64,000 nt of DNA, taken from contig JACWEP010000001.1 of NCBI GenBank assembly GCA_014653375.1, positions 1 through 64,000 on the forward strand, read 5' to 3'. The DNA is from Pelagibacterales bacterium SAG-MED48 (lineage in GTDB: Bacteria; Pseudomonadota; Alphaproteobacteria; Pelagibacterales; Pelagibacteraceae). This document shows positions 40,600 through 48,981 of this stretch, in pieces. The stretch's first letter is position 1. Each line of letters opens with the position of its first letter. Made by a program: the position numbers and the translations under genes. Below the pieces are notes generated by a model. It worked only from the letters and a program-made list of their open reading frames with translations, did not search any database and was not told where the DNA came from.

Positions 40600-43173
40600 T
40601 TAAGCAACCATACTCTCTGCTTTTTGTAAATCAACAGCAACTAACTGACTAATCCCTTTTTCTGGCATAGTAACCCCATAAAGTCTGTTCATTTTGGACA
40701 TCGTTAGTGCATGGTGAGTAACAATAATAAATTTGGTATTTGTAATTTTTATTAACTCTTCTAGTAAGTTACAAAATCTCGTCACATTGGCATCATCTAA
40801 TGGTGCATCAACTTCATCTAATACACAAATAGGAGATGGGTTAGTTAAAAAAACTGCAAAAATTAAAGAAAGAGCAGTAAGAGCCTGTTCACCGCCTGAC
40901 AATAAAGTTATTGATTGAAGCCTTTTGCCTGGAGGACTGACTAACATTTCTAAACCAGCTTCCAAAGGGTCGTCAGAGTCTACTAATTCCAGTTTGGCAT
41001 TTCCACCATTGAATAGTTTTGTGTAAACTTCGTTAAATTTTCTATTAACTTTTTCAAATGCTTCAATTAGTCTTTCTCTTCCTTTTTGGTTTAGTTCATT
41101 AATACTATCTTTTAATTTTATTATTGCCGTTACTAAGTCAGCACGATCTTGTTCCATCTTTTTAATTTCATCTTCATATTTACTTGTTTCCTCATCAGCT
41201 TTTAAATTAACTGATCCTAATTTTTCTCTTTCTTGTTTTTTTTTATCTAAGGCATCTTCTTGATCAACAGCATCAGGTAATTCTTCAATGCCATTTAAAT
41301 TTGAATTTTCTAAAATATTTTCTTCAGATAAATCAAGTTCAGAATTTATTCTATCTAATAGATCACTTTTTCTTTTATTTAACCCTTCAATAGTTGCCCC
41401 AGAGCTTGCTTTACGTTCTCTGATTTGGATCGATTGCTCTTGTATCTCGTTTAGTTGTGATCTTAATGACTCAATTGTTTGATCAGTTTCTTCTATAACT
41501 ACATCATTATCAATTTTATCTTTATCTGAAATTCTAAGGTTTTCTGAAATTTGACCTTTTCTTTCAGCTTGAACTTTTGGCTGATTATCTAATTCTGTTA
41601 ATTGTGTTGCAAATTTATTTTTTCTTTCTGTTAACTCTGCAACCATCTTTTCTGAGTTTGCTAGTAAGTTTTTCCAACTTTCAATTTCAGTTTCGATAGT
41701 TTTAATCCTTTCATTACGCTTAATAGACTCGTTTTTAATAGATTGATTTTTACTATATGCATCAGCATATTTTTCTTGAAGTAGTTTTATATTTTGTGAT
41801 TTTTTATTTACACTTAATAGCTCGCCTCTGCTTTTTTCATCTTTTAAATTACTTAAAAAATTATCTAGCTCTATATTACACCTGTCAAGTAGGGTTACAG
41901 CTTGATTTATTTCGTTATTATCAATCAATTCCTTCACTCTATCTATAGAGTTTTTAACATTTTTAATTGGTCCTACGCTTATATTTAAGGTTCCTTCAGC
42001 AATAGCACTAACGACTTCATCTACTGCTTCTTGTTCTTTTTTAAGTTCTCTCTTCGCGTTCTCTAATTCGTCGTTTGACAACTTTTCAGTTTCAAAATAT
42101 TTAGAATCTATATCTATTAGATCTGCTTTTTCTTCTTTAAGTCTTTTTTCGTTTGAATTTGCATCAATAATAATTCCTCTCTCTCTAGAGATATCTTCGT
42201 CGAGAGTTTGAATTGATCCTTTAATACTCTCAATTTCATCTTGAATTCTAGTATTTTCTTCATCTAGACTTTGAAGTTCAAGATTAAGTCTCTGAATTCT
42301 TGATAAATTCTCAATATTTTTTTCACGCAGAGGTGAAACTTTATCTGTTGCTAATTTAATTAAGTTTTCAAGTTCAGATATTTTACTGTTAAAACCCTCA
42401 ACTTCTCCCTCAGCTTCATTATTAATTTCATTCTCAATTTTAATTTCTTTATCAATTTCTAATAATTTTAAATAATATAGTCCAGCTTCAATTTTTTTTA
42501 TTTCTTCAGTAATTAATTTATATTTGGTAGCTTCTTCAGCTTGTTTTTGAAGATTTGCTAATTGTTTTTCTTGCTGTCTTCTAAGTTCATCTGCTCTTCT
42601 AAGATTATTTTCTGCCGCACCCAACCTAAGTTCAGCCTCGTGTCTTCTAACATGTAAACCTGAAATACCGGCAGCTTCTTCTAAAATAGCTCTTCGATCA
42701 GTTGGTTTTGCAGTTACTAATGCACCAATACGTCCCTGACTAATCATTGATGGAGAGTGAGCCCCTGTAGATAGGTCAGCAAAAAACATCTGAGCATCTC
42801 TTGCTCTTACTTCTTTATCATTAATATAAAATTTAGAACCTTTATCTTTTTCAATTTTTCTTCTAACACTAATTTGATCAAATTCACGATATTGAACTGG
42901 TCCTTCATTATTTTTATTATCAACATCAATAGAAACTTCAGCAATATTTTTAGAGGCCTTGTTTGATGTACCGGAAAAAATTACATCTTCCATCCCAGAG
43001 CCTCGCATACTTTTTGCAGATGTTTCTCCCATGACCCATCTCAAAGACTCTACAATGTTTGATTTTCCACAACCATTAGGACCTACAATTCCTGTTAGAC
43101 CTTCTTCGATTAAAAAATTTGTTTTATCAGCAAATGATTTAAATCCATTAAGTTGGATTTTTTTAAACTCCAT
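40600..43173 (-). CDS. smc: Chromosome segregation ATPase SMC, unusually short, hinge not recognisable
   Basis: This is a condensin-type ATPase that compacts and segregates the chromosome. The N-terminal head holds Walker A GPNGCGKSN (~31-39). The C-terminal head holds the signature LLSGGEQ (~757-763), Walker B PICVLDEVDAPLDD (~781-794) and a switch His (THHALTMSK, ~819-827). The protein is 857 residues, against about 1150-1200 for typical bacterial SMC. Coiled coil runs ~170-380 and ~455-715. The ~70 residues between (383-455) contain only helical, charged sequence around NISVGPIKN, and I cannot find the glycine-rich globular hinge that normally dimerises SMC. Both head halves appear complete, so it is not a truncated gene. 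Confidence 0.93.
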   Translation of the reverse strand: MEFKKIQLNGFKSFADKTNFLIEEGLTGIVGPNGCGKSNIVESLRWVMGETSAKSMRGSGMEDVIFSGTSNKASKNIAEVSIDVDNKNNEGPVQYREFDQISVRRKIEKDKGSKFYINDKEVRARDAQMFFADLSTGAHSPSMISQGRIGALVTAKPTDRRAILEEAAGISGLHVRRHEAELRLGAAENNLRRADELRRQQEKQLANLQKQAEEATKYKLITEEIKKIEAGLYYLKLLEIDKEIKIENEINNEAEGEVEGFNSKISELENLIKLATDKVSPLREKNIENLSRIQRLNLELQSLDEENTRIQDEIESIKGSIQTLDEDISRERGIIIDANSNEKRLKEEKADLIDIDSKYFETEKLSNDELENAKRELKKEQEAVDEVVSAIAEGTLNISVGPIKNVKNSIDRVKELIDNNEINQAVTLLDRCNIELDNFLSNLKDEKSRGELLSVNKKSQNIKLLQEKYADAYSKNQSIKNESIKRNERIKTIETEIESWKNLLANSEKMVAELTERKNKFATQLTELDNQPKVQAERKGQISENLRISDKDKIDNDVVIEETDQTIESLRSQLNEIQEQSIQIRERKASSGATIEGLNKRKSDLLDRINSELDLSEENILENSNLNGIEELPDAVDQEDALDKKKQEREKLGSVNLKADEETSKYEDEIKKMEQDRADLVTAIIKLKDSINELNQKGRERLIEAFEKVNRKFNEVYTKLFNGGNAKLELVDSDDPLEAGLEMLVSPPGKRLQSITLLSGGEQALTALSLIFAVFLTNPSPICVLDEVDAPLDDANVTRFCNLLEELIKITNTKFIIVTHHALTMSKMNRLYGVTMPEKGISQLVAVDLQKAESMVA

Positions 43174-43181
43174 GCACTAAC

Positions 43182-43760
43182 TTATATCAGTTTTTCTAGA
43201 GCTTTTTTTAAATTTTTGTAATTGAGAGTTTTTTCGAACTTAGCGTCATTAATTATTATCGTAGGGGTAGAATTAACTTTGTAGTTTTTAACACCATCGA
43301 TTCTGTCATTTAAAACAAAATCCTCAATTTCCTGGTTGTTTAAGCAGGCCTTAAAATCAATATCAAACCCTTCATTCTTTAAAAATTTTTCAAGGTTCTT
43401 ATTTGCTTCTTCAGCTGAACTACCTTTGACCCATTTTTGTTGATTTGCATATAAACTATTTAATATTTTCGAATCACTATCATTTTTACATTGTGAAATT
43501 TTTGCAGCATTAAAAGCAGCTATATCTAAAGGAAAGTGTCTAAATTCAATTTTGGCTAAACCAGTATCTAGGTAATCTTTTTTAAGTTGCGGATATACGT
43601 CTTTATGAAAATTTGCACAGTAACTACAGGTTAATGATTCAAAAGCAATAATGGTTATTTTTGCATCTTCATTGCCTACAACAATTCTTTTCATGTCATC
43701 TGCATTTACAATTGTAATTGTGCTAAAAAATATTGTTATAAAAATTAGAATTTTTTTCAT
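43182..43760 (-). CDS. DsbA-like periplasmic thiol-disulfide oxidoreductase
   Basis: A cleavable signal peptide (to ~20, ITIVNA) is followed by a thioredoxin-fold domain with the CxxC active site CSYC (in ESLTCSYCANFHKD, ~46-59), a helical insert, and a cis-Pro segment VNSTPTIIINDAKF (~161-174). The length is 192 residues. It resembles DsbA/Com1-type oxidases. It overlaps the dciA stop by ATGA, so it is co-transcribed with dciA and smc. Confidence 0.9.
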   Translation of the reverse strand: MKKILIFITIFFSTITIVNADDMKRIVVGNEDAKITIIAFESLTCSYCANFHKDVYPQLKKDYLDTGLAKIEFRHFPLDIAAFNAAKISQCKNDSDSKILNSLYANQQKWVKGSSAEEANKNLEKFLKNEGFDIDFKACLNNQEIEDFVLNDRIDGVKNYKVNSTPTIIINDAKFEKTLNYKNLKKALEKLI

Positions 43761-44245
43761 TTTTCTTTAAATACTTTGGTTAATTCAATAAGTGACTTTT
43801 TAATTTTATCATTCTTAACATCATTAATTTTACTTTGGTATTTATTAATTGCGACATTTTCTTGGCCAGTCTCTTTTTTTTCAAAGATTTTTTGCTCATC
43901 ATCAAAGCTAATAAATTTCAGCTTTTCTATTACTGAATAACCAAAAAAACTATTCATTTTATCTAAAATTTCTTTTTTAGAATATTCCAAATCAACCTCA
44001 TGCCCTCTTTTTACCATTACCAATAAAGTGCTAACCCCAAACCTGTTAGAGTTCTTGAATGTCTTTGGATAACAAACTTTAAATAGTTCATCTCCAACAA
44101 TATATCTCCAGTTATCAAGTGTTTCAGAATAAATATGACCCTTCTTATTAATGATTTTTTTTACATTTTTAGGTAAAGTGTCCTTAAAAGATCTTAAACC
44201 TTGAATGGTTACATTTCCACGCTTAGTATTATTTTTAAATTGCAT
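43757..44245 (-). CDS. DUF721/DciA-like protein
   Basis: This DUF721-domain protein has its conserved core at DNWRYIVGDELFKVCYPKTF (~43-62) and VKRGHEVDLEYSKKEILDKM (~75-94). DciA relatives load or interact with the replicative helicase DnaB in bacteria that lack DnaC, but that role here is inferred. I prefer the start MQFKNNTKRG at 44245; an ATG four codons upstream (44257) is possible. The start abuts the mutY ATG on the other strand with no spacer. Confidence 0.8.
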   Translation of the reverse strand: MQFKNNTKRGNVTIQGLRSFKDTLPKNVKKIINKKGHIYSETLDNWRYIVGDELFKVCYPKTFKNSNRFGVSTLLVMVKRGHEVDLEYSKKEILDKMNSFFGYSVIEKLKFISFDDEQKIFEKKETGQENVAINKYQSKINDVKNDKIKKSLIELTKVFKEK

Positions 44246-45229
44246 ATGAAAGATCAAATAATAACAAATAAAATTCTTAATTGGTATGATATTAATAAAA
44301 GATCATTGCCTTGGCGAAAAAAAAACTCTTCAAAAAAAAGGCAATATTACACTTTAGTCAGTGAATTTATGCTTCAACAAACTCAAGTTGTAACAGTGAT
44401 ACCTTATTTCAGTCGGTTTATTAAAAATATTCCAGATCTAGAAACTTTAGCTAGTTTTGAAAATCAAAAACTTATTAAGCTTTGGGAGGGTCTTGGTTAT
44501 TATTCAAGAGTTAGAAATTTAAAAAAAACTGCTCAAGTCATTATTAAAGATTTTAATAAAAAACTGCCTGATAATTTTTTAGATTTAAAATCATTACCAG
44601 GTATTGGAGACTATACTGCAAGCGCAATATCAGCTATTGCATTTAATAAACCTTTTATTCCATTAGATGGCAATGTTGAAAGAGTTTTGAAAAGATATCT
44701 ATACTTAAAGAAAGAAAACCAAATACAAAAAGATAATTTAATCAAAAGTAAAAAGGTTTTAGGAACCTCAAGTAGATCAAGTGATTATGCTCAGGCACTA
44801 ATGGAATTAGGTGCACTAATCTGTAGACCTAACAATCCTCTTTGTGAAAAATGCCCAATCTCAAAAAACTGTAAATCCTTTGCTAAGCAAGATTTTATTT
44901 TAAATAAAATTAAAAAGATTAACAAAGATAAATACTTTTTACTCAAAGTTTATAAAAAAAATGATAAATATTTATTAGTCAAAAATAAAAATTTTAATTT
45001 TTTAAAAAATTTTAACATTTTTCCAATGCAGGAATTAATTAGACCTAAAAACTTTAACCAAAATTTAAATTTTAAAATGTCTAATATGAATATGAATATT
45101 GAGATTAAAAATGATAAGATCACTAAACCAATTCCGTTTTCTTATTGGATTAATCCTAAAAAAATAAAAAACTATACTTTACCAACTTTTACGAAAAAAA
45201 TTGTTAAATATTTAGAAAATCATAAATGA
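44246..45229 (+). CDS. mutY: A/G-specific adenine glycosylase MutY
   Basis: It removes adenine mispaired with 8-oxoguanine. Typical parts are ILNWYDINKRSLPWR at the N terminus, the catalytic Glu in SEFMLQQTQV (~36-45), the helix-hairpin-helix LPGIGDYTASAI (~109-120) with Asp in LDGNVERVLKRY, and the 4Fe-4S cluster C-x6-C-x2-C-x5-C in CRPNNPLCEKCPISKNC (~191-207). A start upstream at 44201 would add 15 residues unlike the family, so I use 44246 (327 residues). The C-terminal NUDIX-like domain appears short. The next gene overlaps by ATGA. Confidence 0.94.
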   Translation: MKDQIITNKILNWYDINKRSLPWRKKNSSKKRQYYTLVSEFMLQQTQVVTVIPYFSRFIKNIPDLETLASFENQKLIKLWEGLGYYSRVRNLKKTAQVIIKDFNKKLPDNFLDLKSLPGIGDYTASAISAIAFNKPFIPLDGNVERVLKRYLYLKKENQIQKDNLIKSKKVLGTSSRSSDYAQALMELGALICRPNNPLCEKCPISKNCKSFAKQDFILNKIKKINKDKYFLLKVYKKNDKYLLVKNKNFNFLKNFNIFPMQELIRPKNFNQNLNFKMSNMNMNIEIKNDKITKPIPFSYWINPKKIKNYTLPTFTKKIVKYLENHK

Positions 45230-46377
45230 AAAAAATTGCAATAATAGGAGCTGGCATTTCAGGTTTATTCATTGCAAACTTGTTTAAAGAAAATCTTGAT
45301 TACCAGGTAACTATTTATGAAAAAAATACTTCAATCAATCTAGATGAAGGATATGGAATACAGCTATCAACAAACAGCATCAGACTTCTTAATAGAATTG
45401 GATTTAATACTTTAGATAACAAAGATAGATTTAACCCTGAAAAAATCGATTTTTATGAAATTAATTATGAAAAAAAAATATGTGATCTATATATTTCAGA
45501 TTTTAATTCTGAAAATTGTAAATACACAACGTTAAAAAGATCTAAATTAGTTGAATTTTTAAAAGATAAATTGGAGGACAACATAATTAAGTATGATCAT
45601 AATATTGAAAAAATTGAAAAAAATAATAATCAAATAATTTTAACTTTTAATGAAAGTATTAAGGTAGTTTGTGATCATTTGATTATTTCTGATGGTGTTT
45701 TTTCTAAAGGTAAATCTTTAATTTCTAACAATTTAACAAAACCTACTTACAACGACTCGATTGCAATTAGAGGTAATATTTCAAGAAAAAACCTTAATAA
45801 TTTAAATGAAAAAAATATTTCTTTATTTATGGGGAACAATTTTCATTACGTAATTTATCCAGTAAATAACGATAATGAAGCTTTTAATTTTATTGGAGTT
45901 TTAAAATATAAATTAACAATAAATGAGCTTGATAATTATGGTCTTTTTAAAGAGGAAGGTTTCATTCAGAGTGTTAAAGACAAATTACAAAATAAAATAT
46001 CAGCAAATATTTTAGATAATCTTAATAATATTAAATGTTTTCCAGTTTTTGTTAGCAAAGGCTACCTTAAACCAGGTAATAATATCTTTTTAATTGGAGA
46101 TGCTTTTTTTGCTTTCCCACCTTCATTTGCTCAAGGAGCTTCTCAATCTATCGAAAGTGGTTCAGAGTTATTTGATAGTATTATAAATAATAAAAATAAT
46201 TTTTATGAAAATAGAGCTTCAAAAGTAAAAATGATTAATAATAGATCAAAACTAAATCAATTTGCTTTTCACGTATCTAACCCGATCATAGTTTTTTTTA
46301 GAAATTTCAGTTTAAAGATTCTAACAAAGAATAAGAAATTCTTAGAAAATTATTTGGGTAAAATTTATAAGAATTAA
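45226..46377 (+). CDS. FAD-dependent monooxygenase (UbiH/PHBH-like family)
   Basis: This is an aromatic-ring-type flavoprotein hydroxylase of 383 residues. The N-terminal Rossmann motif IIGAGISGLFIANLF (~5-19) and the second FAD motif LIGDAFFAFPPSFAQGAS (~288-305) are clear. A DG-like motif in LIISDGVFSKGKS lies near 154. It could hydroxylate a ubiquinone precursor or another aromatic compound; the sequence alone does not decide. It is co-transcribed with mutY. Its stop interlocks with that of ccrM (TTAA). Confidence 0.82.
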   Translation: MKKIAIIGAGISGLFIANLFKENLDYQVTIYEKNTSINLDEGYGIQLSTNSIRLLNRIGFNTLDNKDRFNPEKIDFYEINYEKKICDLYISDFNSENCKYTTLKRSKLVEFLKDKLEDNIIKYDHNIEKIEKNNNQIILTFNESIKVVCDHLIISDGVFSKGKSLISNNLTKPTYNDSIAIRGNISRKNLNNLNEKNISLFMGNNFHYVIYPVNNDNEAFNFIGVLKYKLTINELDNYGLFKEEGFIQSVKDKLQNKISANILDNLNNIKCFPVFVSKGYLKPGNNIFLIGDAFFAFPPSFAQGASQSIESGSELFDSIINNKNNFYENRASKVKMINNRSKLNQFAFHVSNPIIVFFRNFSLKILTKNKKFLENYLGKIYKN

Positions 46378-47444
46378 TTTTTGGAAATTAATCTTTGCCT
46401 TAGATAATCTATTGGAAATATTCTTCCATTAATATCACAATGCCAATAAGTCCAGCCATTACAGCTTTCAGCTCCTAAAATTGTTGCTGCAACTTTATGA
46501 ATAGATCCTTCAGTTTGTTCATGTTTAATACTTCCATCAGCCATAATTCTTGCTGTAATTTTTTTCTTATTATCAAAAATATTTGTACCAGGCTTAATTA
46601 TGCCAAGCTCTACAAGTGAGCCAAAAGGTATTCTTGGTTTAGATCTATTATTTTTTAAAGTATCTAAGAAATTATCTTCAATAGGTTTTGTATTTTTTAA
46701 TCTTTGTTCAGCTGCTTTAAAATAATTCTTTTCTTTTTCTATACCATAATAATTCCGACCTAATTTTTTAGCTACAGTGGCTGTTGTTCCTGATCCTAAA
46801 AATGGATCTAAAATCATGTCATTTTTATTGGATGATGCTAATAAAACCCTATGTAGCAGAGATTCTGGTTTTTGGGTCGAATGTATTTTTTTGCCATTTT
46901 TTTTAAGTCTTTCTGGGCCACTACAGATTGGTAAATTCCAGTTAGATCTCATTTGCAGGTCATCATTTAAACATTTTAATGATTGATAATTAAAAGTATA
47001 TTTTGATTTTTCACTCTTTGATGCCCAGATCAATGTTTCATGAGCATTGGTAAATCGTGTTCCTCTAAAATTAGGCATTGGATTATTTTTATTCCATATC
47101 ACATCATTTAAAATCCAGAATCCTAAATTTTGAATGGCAGTACCCACTCTAAAAATATTGTGATAACTACCTATGACCCAGATGGCTCCATCTTTTTTTA
47201 AAACTCTTTTGCATTCAGCTAACCATGCGTATGTAAACTCGTCATATTTTTTAAAATTTTCAAATTGATCCCATTTATCATTTACAGCACTGACTTTAGA
47301 TCTGTCTGGTCTAGTAAGCTCACCTTTTAACTGCAAATTGTATGGGGGGTCTGCAAAAACTAAATCAAAAGTTTCACTTGGAATTTTTTTTAATTCCTCG
47401 AGACTGTCTCCGTTAATAATTTTATTTTTAAAATCAGCTTTCAT
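46374..47444 (-). CDS. ccrM: Cell-cycle DNA adenine methyltransferase CcrM (GANTC)
   Basis: This is a beta-class N6-adenine methyltransferase of the CcrM family, which methylates GANTC in alphaproteobacteria. The catalytic DPPY lies in VFADPPYNLQL (~27-37), and the SAM motif DPFLGSGTTATVAKKLGR (~213-230) lies downstream, as in the beta class. The C-terminal extension (MADGSIKHEQ...CNGWTYWHC) is the RAMA-type domain typical of CcrM. I chose MKADFKNKIINGDSLE (47444) rather than an ATG eight codons upstream. The length is 356 residues. It is a solitary enzyme with no restriction partner adjacent. Confidence 0.92.
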   Translation of the reverse strand: MKADFKNKIINGDSLEELKKIPSETFDLVFADPPYNLQLKGELTRPDRSKVSAVNDKWDQFENFKKYDEFTYAWLAECKRVLKKDGAIWVIGSYHNIFRVGTAIQNLGFWILNDVIWNKNNPMPNFRGTRFTNAHETLIWASKSEKSKYTFNYQSLKCLNDDLQMRSNWNLPICSGPERLKKNGKKIHSTQKPESLLHRVLLASSNKNDMILDPFLGSGTTATVAKKLGRNYYGIEKEKNYFKAAEQRLKNTKPIEDNFLDTLKNNRSKPRIPFGSLVELGIIKPGTNIFDNKKKITARIMADGSIKHEQTEGSIHKVAATILGAESCNGWTYWHCDINGRIFPIDYLRQRLISKN

Positions 47445-47460
47445 TTGTATGAAGTAATTA

Positions 47461-47509
47461 GACTCCAATTGGATTCTTGGGTCAACCTGAGATTGAATTA
47501 ACTGGATTC
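47461..47509. promoter_or_regulatory. Cluster of three GANTC methylation sites upstream of ccrM
   Basis: GACTC (47461-47465), GATTC (47472-47476) and GATTC (47505-47509) lie within 49 bases, in the ~90-base gap between rnhB and ccrM. In Caulobacter the ccrM promoter is itself sensitive to GANTC methylation, so an autoregulatory site is plausible here. I see no convincing TTAA-N7-TTAA CtrA box. Confidence 0.6.
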
Positions 47510-47536
47510 GATTTGTGCTAATTTAAAAGTAGGTAA

Positions 47537-48109
47537 CTAGATATTGTGTGTCTTAAATTTTGATATAGGAGAGAAGGTTTTTCTATGATGTTTATTAATA
47601 CCAAGTTTTTTAATAGCTTTTAAATGTTGCTTTGTTCCATATCCAAAATTTTGATCCCAACCATATCCTTTATTTTTCTTAGCCAATGTAGTTATGAATT
47701 TATCTCTAGCAACTTTAGCAACAATTGATGCTGCAGAGATAGAAGCTATTTTTTGATCACCTTTAATTATTGCTTTTAAATCATAATTTTTTAAATCAGG
47801 AATTTTATTTCCATCAATTAAAACATGCGATGGTTTTTTTTTAAGTTTTTTGATAGCTCTTTTCATTGCAAGTAAGCTTGCTTGCAAGATATTGATCTTA
47901 TCTATTTCTTTGACTGATGCTTTGCCAACCGACCAAGTAGAATTTTTTTGTATATAATTTGATAATAATTCTCTTTTATTTTTACTGATAGTTTTAGAGT
48001 CTTTTAATAATTTTTTATTGATATTTTTATTTAAAATTACTGCTGCTGCATAAACCGGTCCTATTAGACTTCCTCTTCCGACCTCGTCGACACCAGCTGT
48101 AATTTTCAT
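47537..48109 (-). CDS. rnhB: Ribonuclease HII
   Basis: It cuts single ribonucleotides and RNA in DNA hybrids. The catalytic motif GVDEVGRGSLIGPV (~5-18) and the later IKGDQKIASISAASIVAKVARD (~113-134) with the GYG motif are intact. The length is 190 residues. Together with rnhA it gives the cell both RNase H types. Its ATG lies directly before the stop of the small upstream ORF. Confidence 0.96.
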   Translation of the reverse strand: MKITAGVDEVGRGSLIGPVYAAAVILNKNINKKLLKDSKTISKNKRELLSNYIQKNSTWSVGKASVKEIDKINILQASLLAMKRAIKKLKKKPSHVLIDGNKIPDLKNYDLKAIIKGDQKIASISAASIVAKVARDKFITTLAKKNKGYGWDQNFGYGTKQHLKAIKKLGINKHHRKTFSPISKFKTHNI

Positions 48110-48244
48110 TTAAATCATTATGAAGTGATAAATTAATAGTCCAACCAACACTCCTTTTATAAAAGAAACCCATATTAGACCATAATTAGAAATTTTAAGT
48201 TTTTTCCCCCACCAAGAAATATATCTTTTATGCAATTCAATCAT
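48110..48244 (-). CDS. Small single-helix membrane protein, 44 residues
   Basis: The ORF starts MIELHKRYISWWGKK, then has one hydrophobic helix (~27-42, starting at VSFIKGV), and stops with TAA at 48110-48112, directly next to the rnhB ATG. It lies six bases downstream of the glycosylase stop, so it fills the gap between two genes of one operon. I do not recognise the family. The tight fit and helix favour a real protein. Confidence 0.6.
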   Translation of the reverse strand: MIELHKRYISWWGKKLKISNYGLIWVSFIKGVLVGLLIYHFIMI

Positions 48245-48250
48245 ATCAAT

Positions 48251-48970
48251 TTAAATGACAATCTTCATTTCGGTAATTTTCTTTTTAATCTTTTTTAAAT
48301 CTTCCCATGAATATTTCTTATTTTCTGGAAATCTAATTAGGTAAGATGGATTAAACGATATCATCACAGGATAAGTTTTATTTTTTAATATTGTTTCTTG
48401 CCATTTTCCTCTTTCAGACGATATTTTACTATTAATACCTGTTACAGCTTCCATTGCCGAACTACCCATTAAAATAATAATTTTTGGATTAATGATTGAG
48501 ATATGTTCTTTTAAGAAAACCGAGTATCTTTTTATTTCTTGAGATGTAGGCTTTCTATCTTCAGGAGGCCTAAAGTTTATTGCATAACTGCAATAAATAT
48601 TTTGTCTTTTAATTTCTATTGCTAGTAGCATTTTATTTAATAATTCTCCAACCTCTCCTTTAAATGTTTTGCTGGATTTATCCTCTTCAATGCCTGGAGC
48701 TTCACCAATTAACATAATTGGACTATTTATATTCCCATCACCAAGAACAAGATTTTGAGAATTATTTTTTAAATTACAATTTTCGATTGAATTTATTTGT
48801 TGTTTTAATTTCTCTAATAATTCCAATTTATCATTTTGATTATTGTTATGATTATTTTCAACAATATTAAATCTATTTATGGGCTTATCTTTAAATATAA
48901 AGTTTGGCTCTATTGTATTTATTAATTCCTCGTCGAATTTGCCTTTTTGATTTATCGCTTTTTTAGTCAT
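48251..48970 (-). CDS. Uracil-DNA glycosylase, family 4-like (alphaproteobacterial type)
   Basis: It removes uracil from DNA. The family motif GEAPGIEEDKSSKTFKGEVG (~89-108) is a variant of GEAPG-x-x-ED, and the second motif region is INFRPPEDRKPTS (~137-149). The C-terminal MISFNPSYLIRFPE (~211-224) supplies the expected HPS-like loop, but with Asn in place of His. Only two cysteines are visible in the 239 residues, so the usual four-Cys iron-sulfur cluster of family 4 seems incomplete. It is divergent from the TPR gene across 11 bases. Confidence 0.82.
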   Translation of the reverse strand: MTKKAINQKGKFDEELINTIEPNFIFKDKPINRFNIVENNHNNNQNDKLELLEKLKQQINSIENCNLKNNSQNLVLGDGNINSPIMLIGEAPGIEEDKSSKTFKGEVGELLNKMLLAIEIKRQNIYCSYAINFRPPEDRKPTSQEIKRYSVFLKEHISIINPKIIILMGSSAMEAVTGINSKISSERGKWQETILKNKTYPVMISFNPSYLIRFPENKKYSWEDLKKIKKKITEMKIVI

Positions 48971-48981
48971 AGAATGATCAA

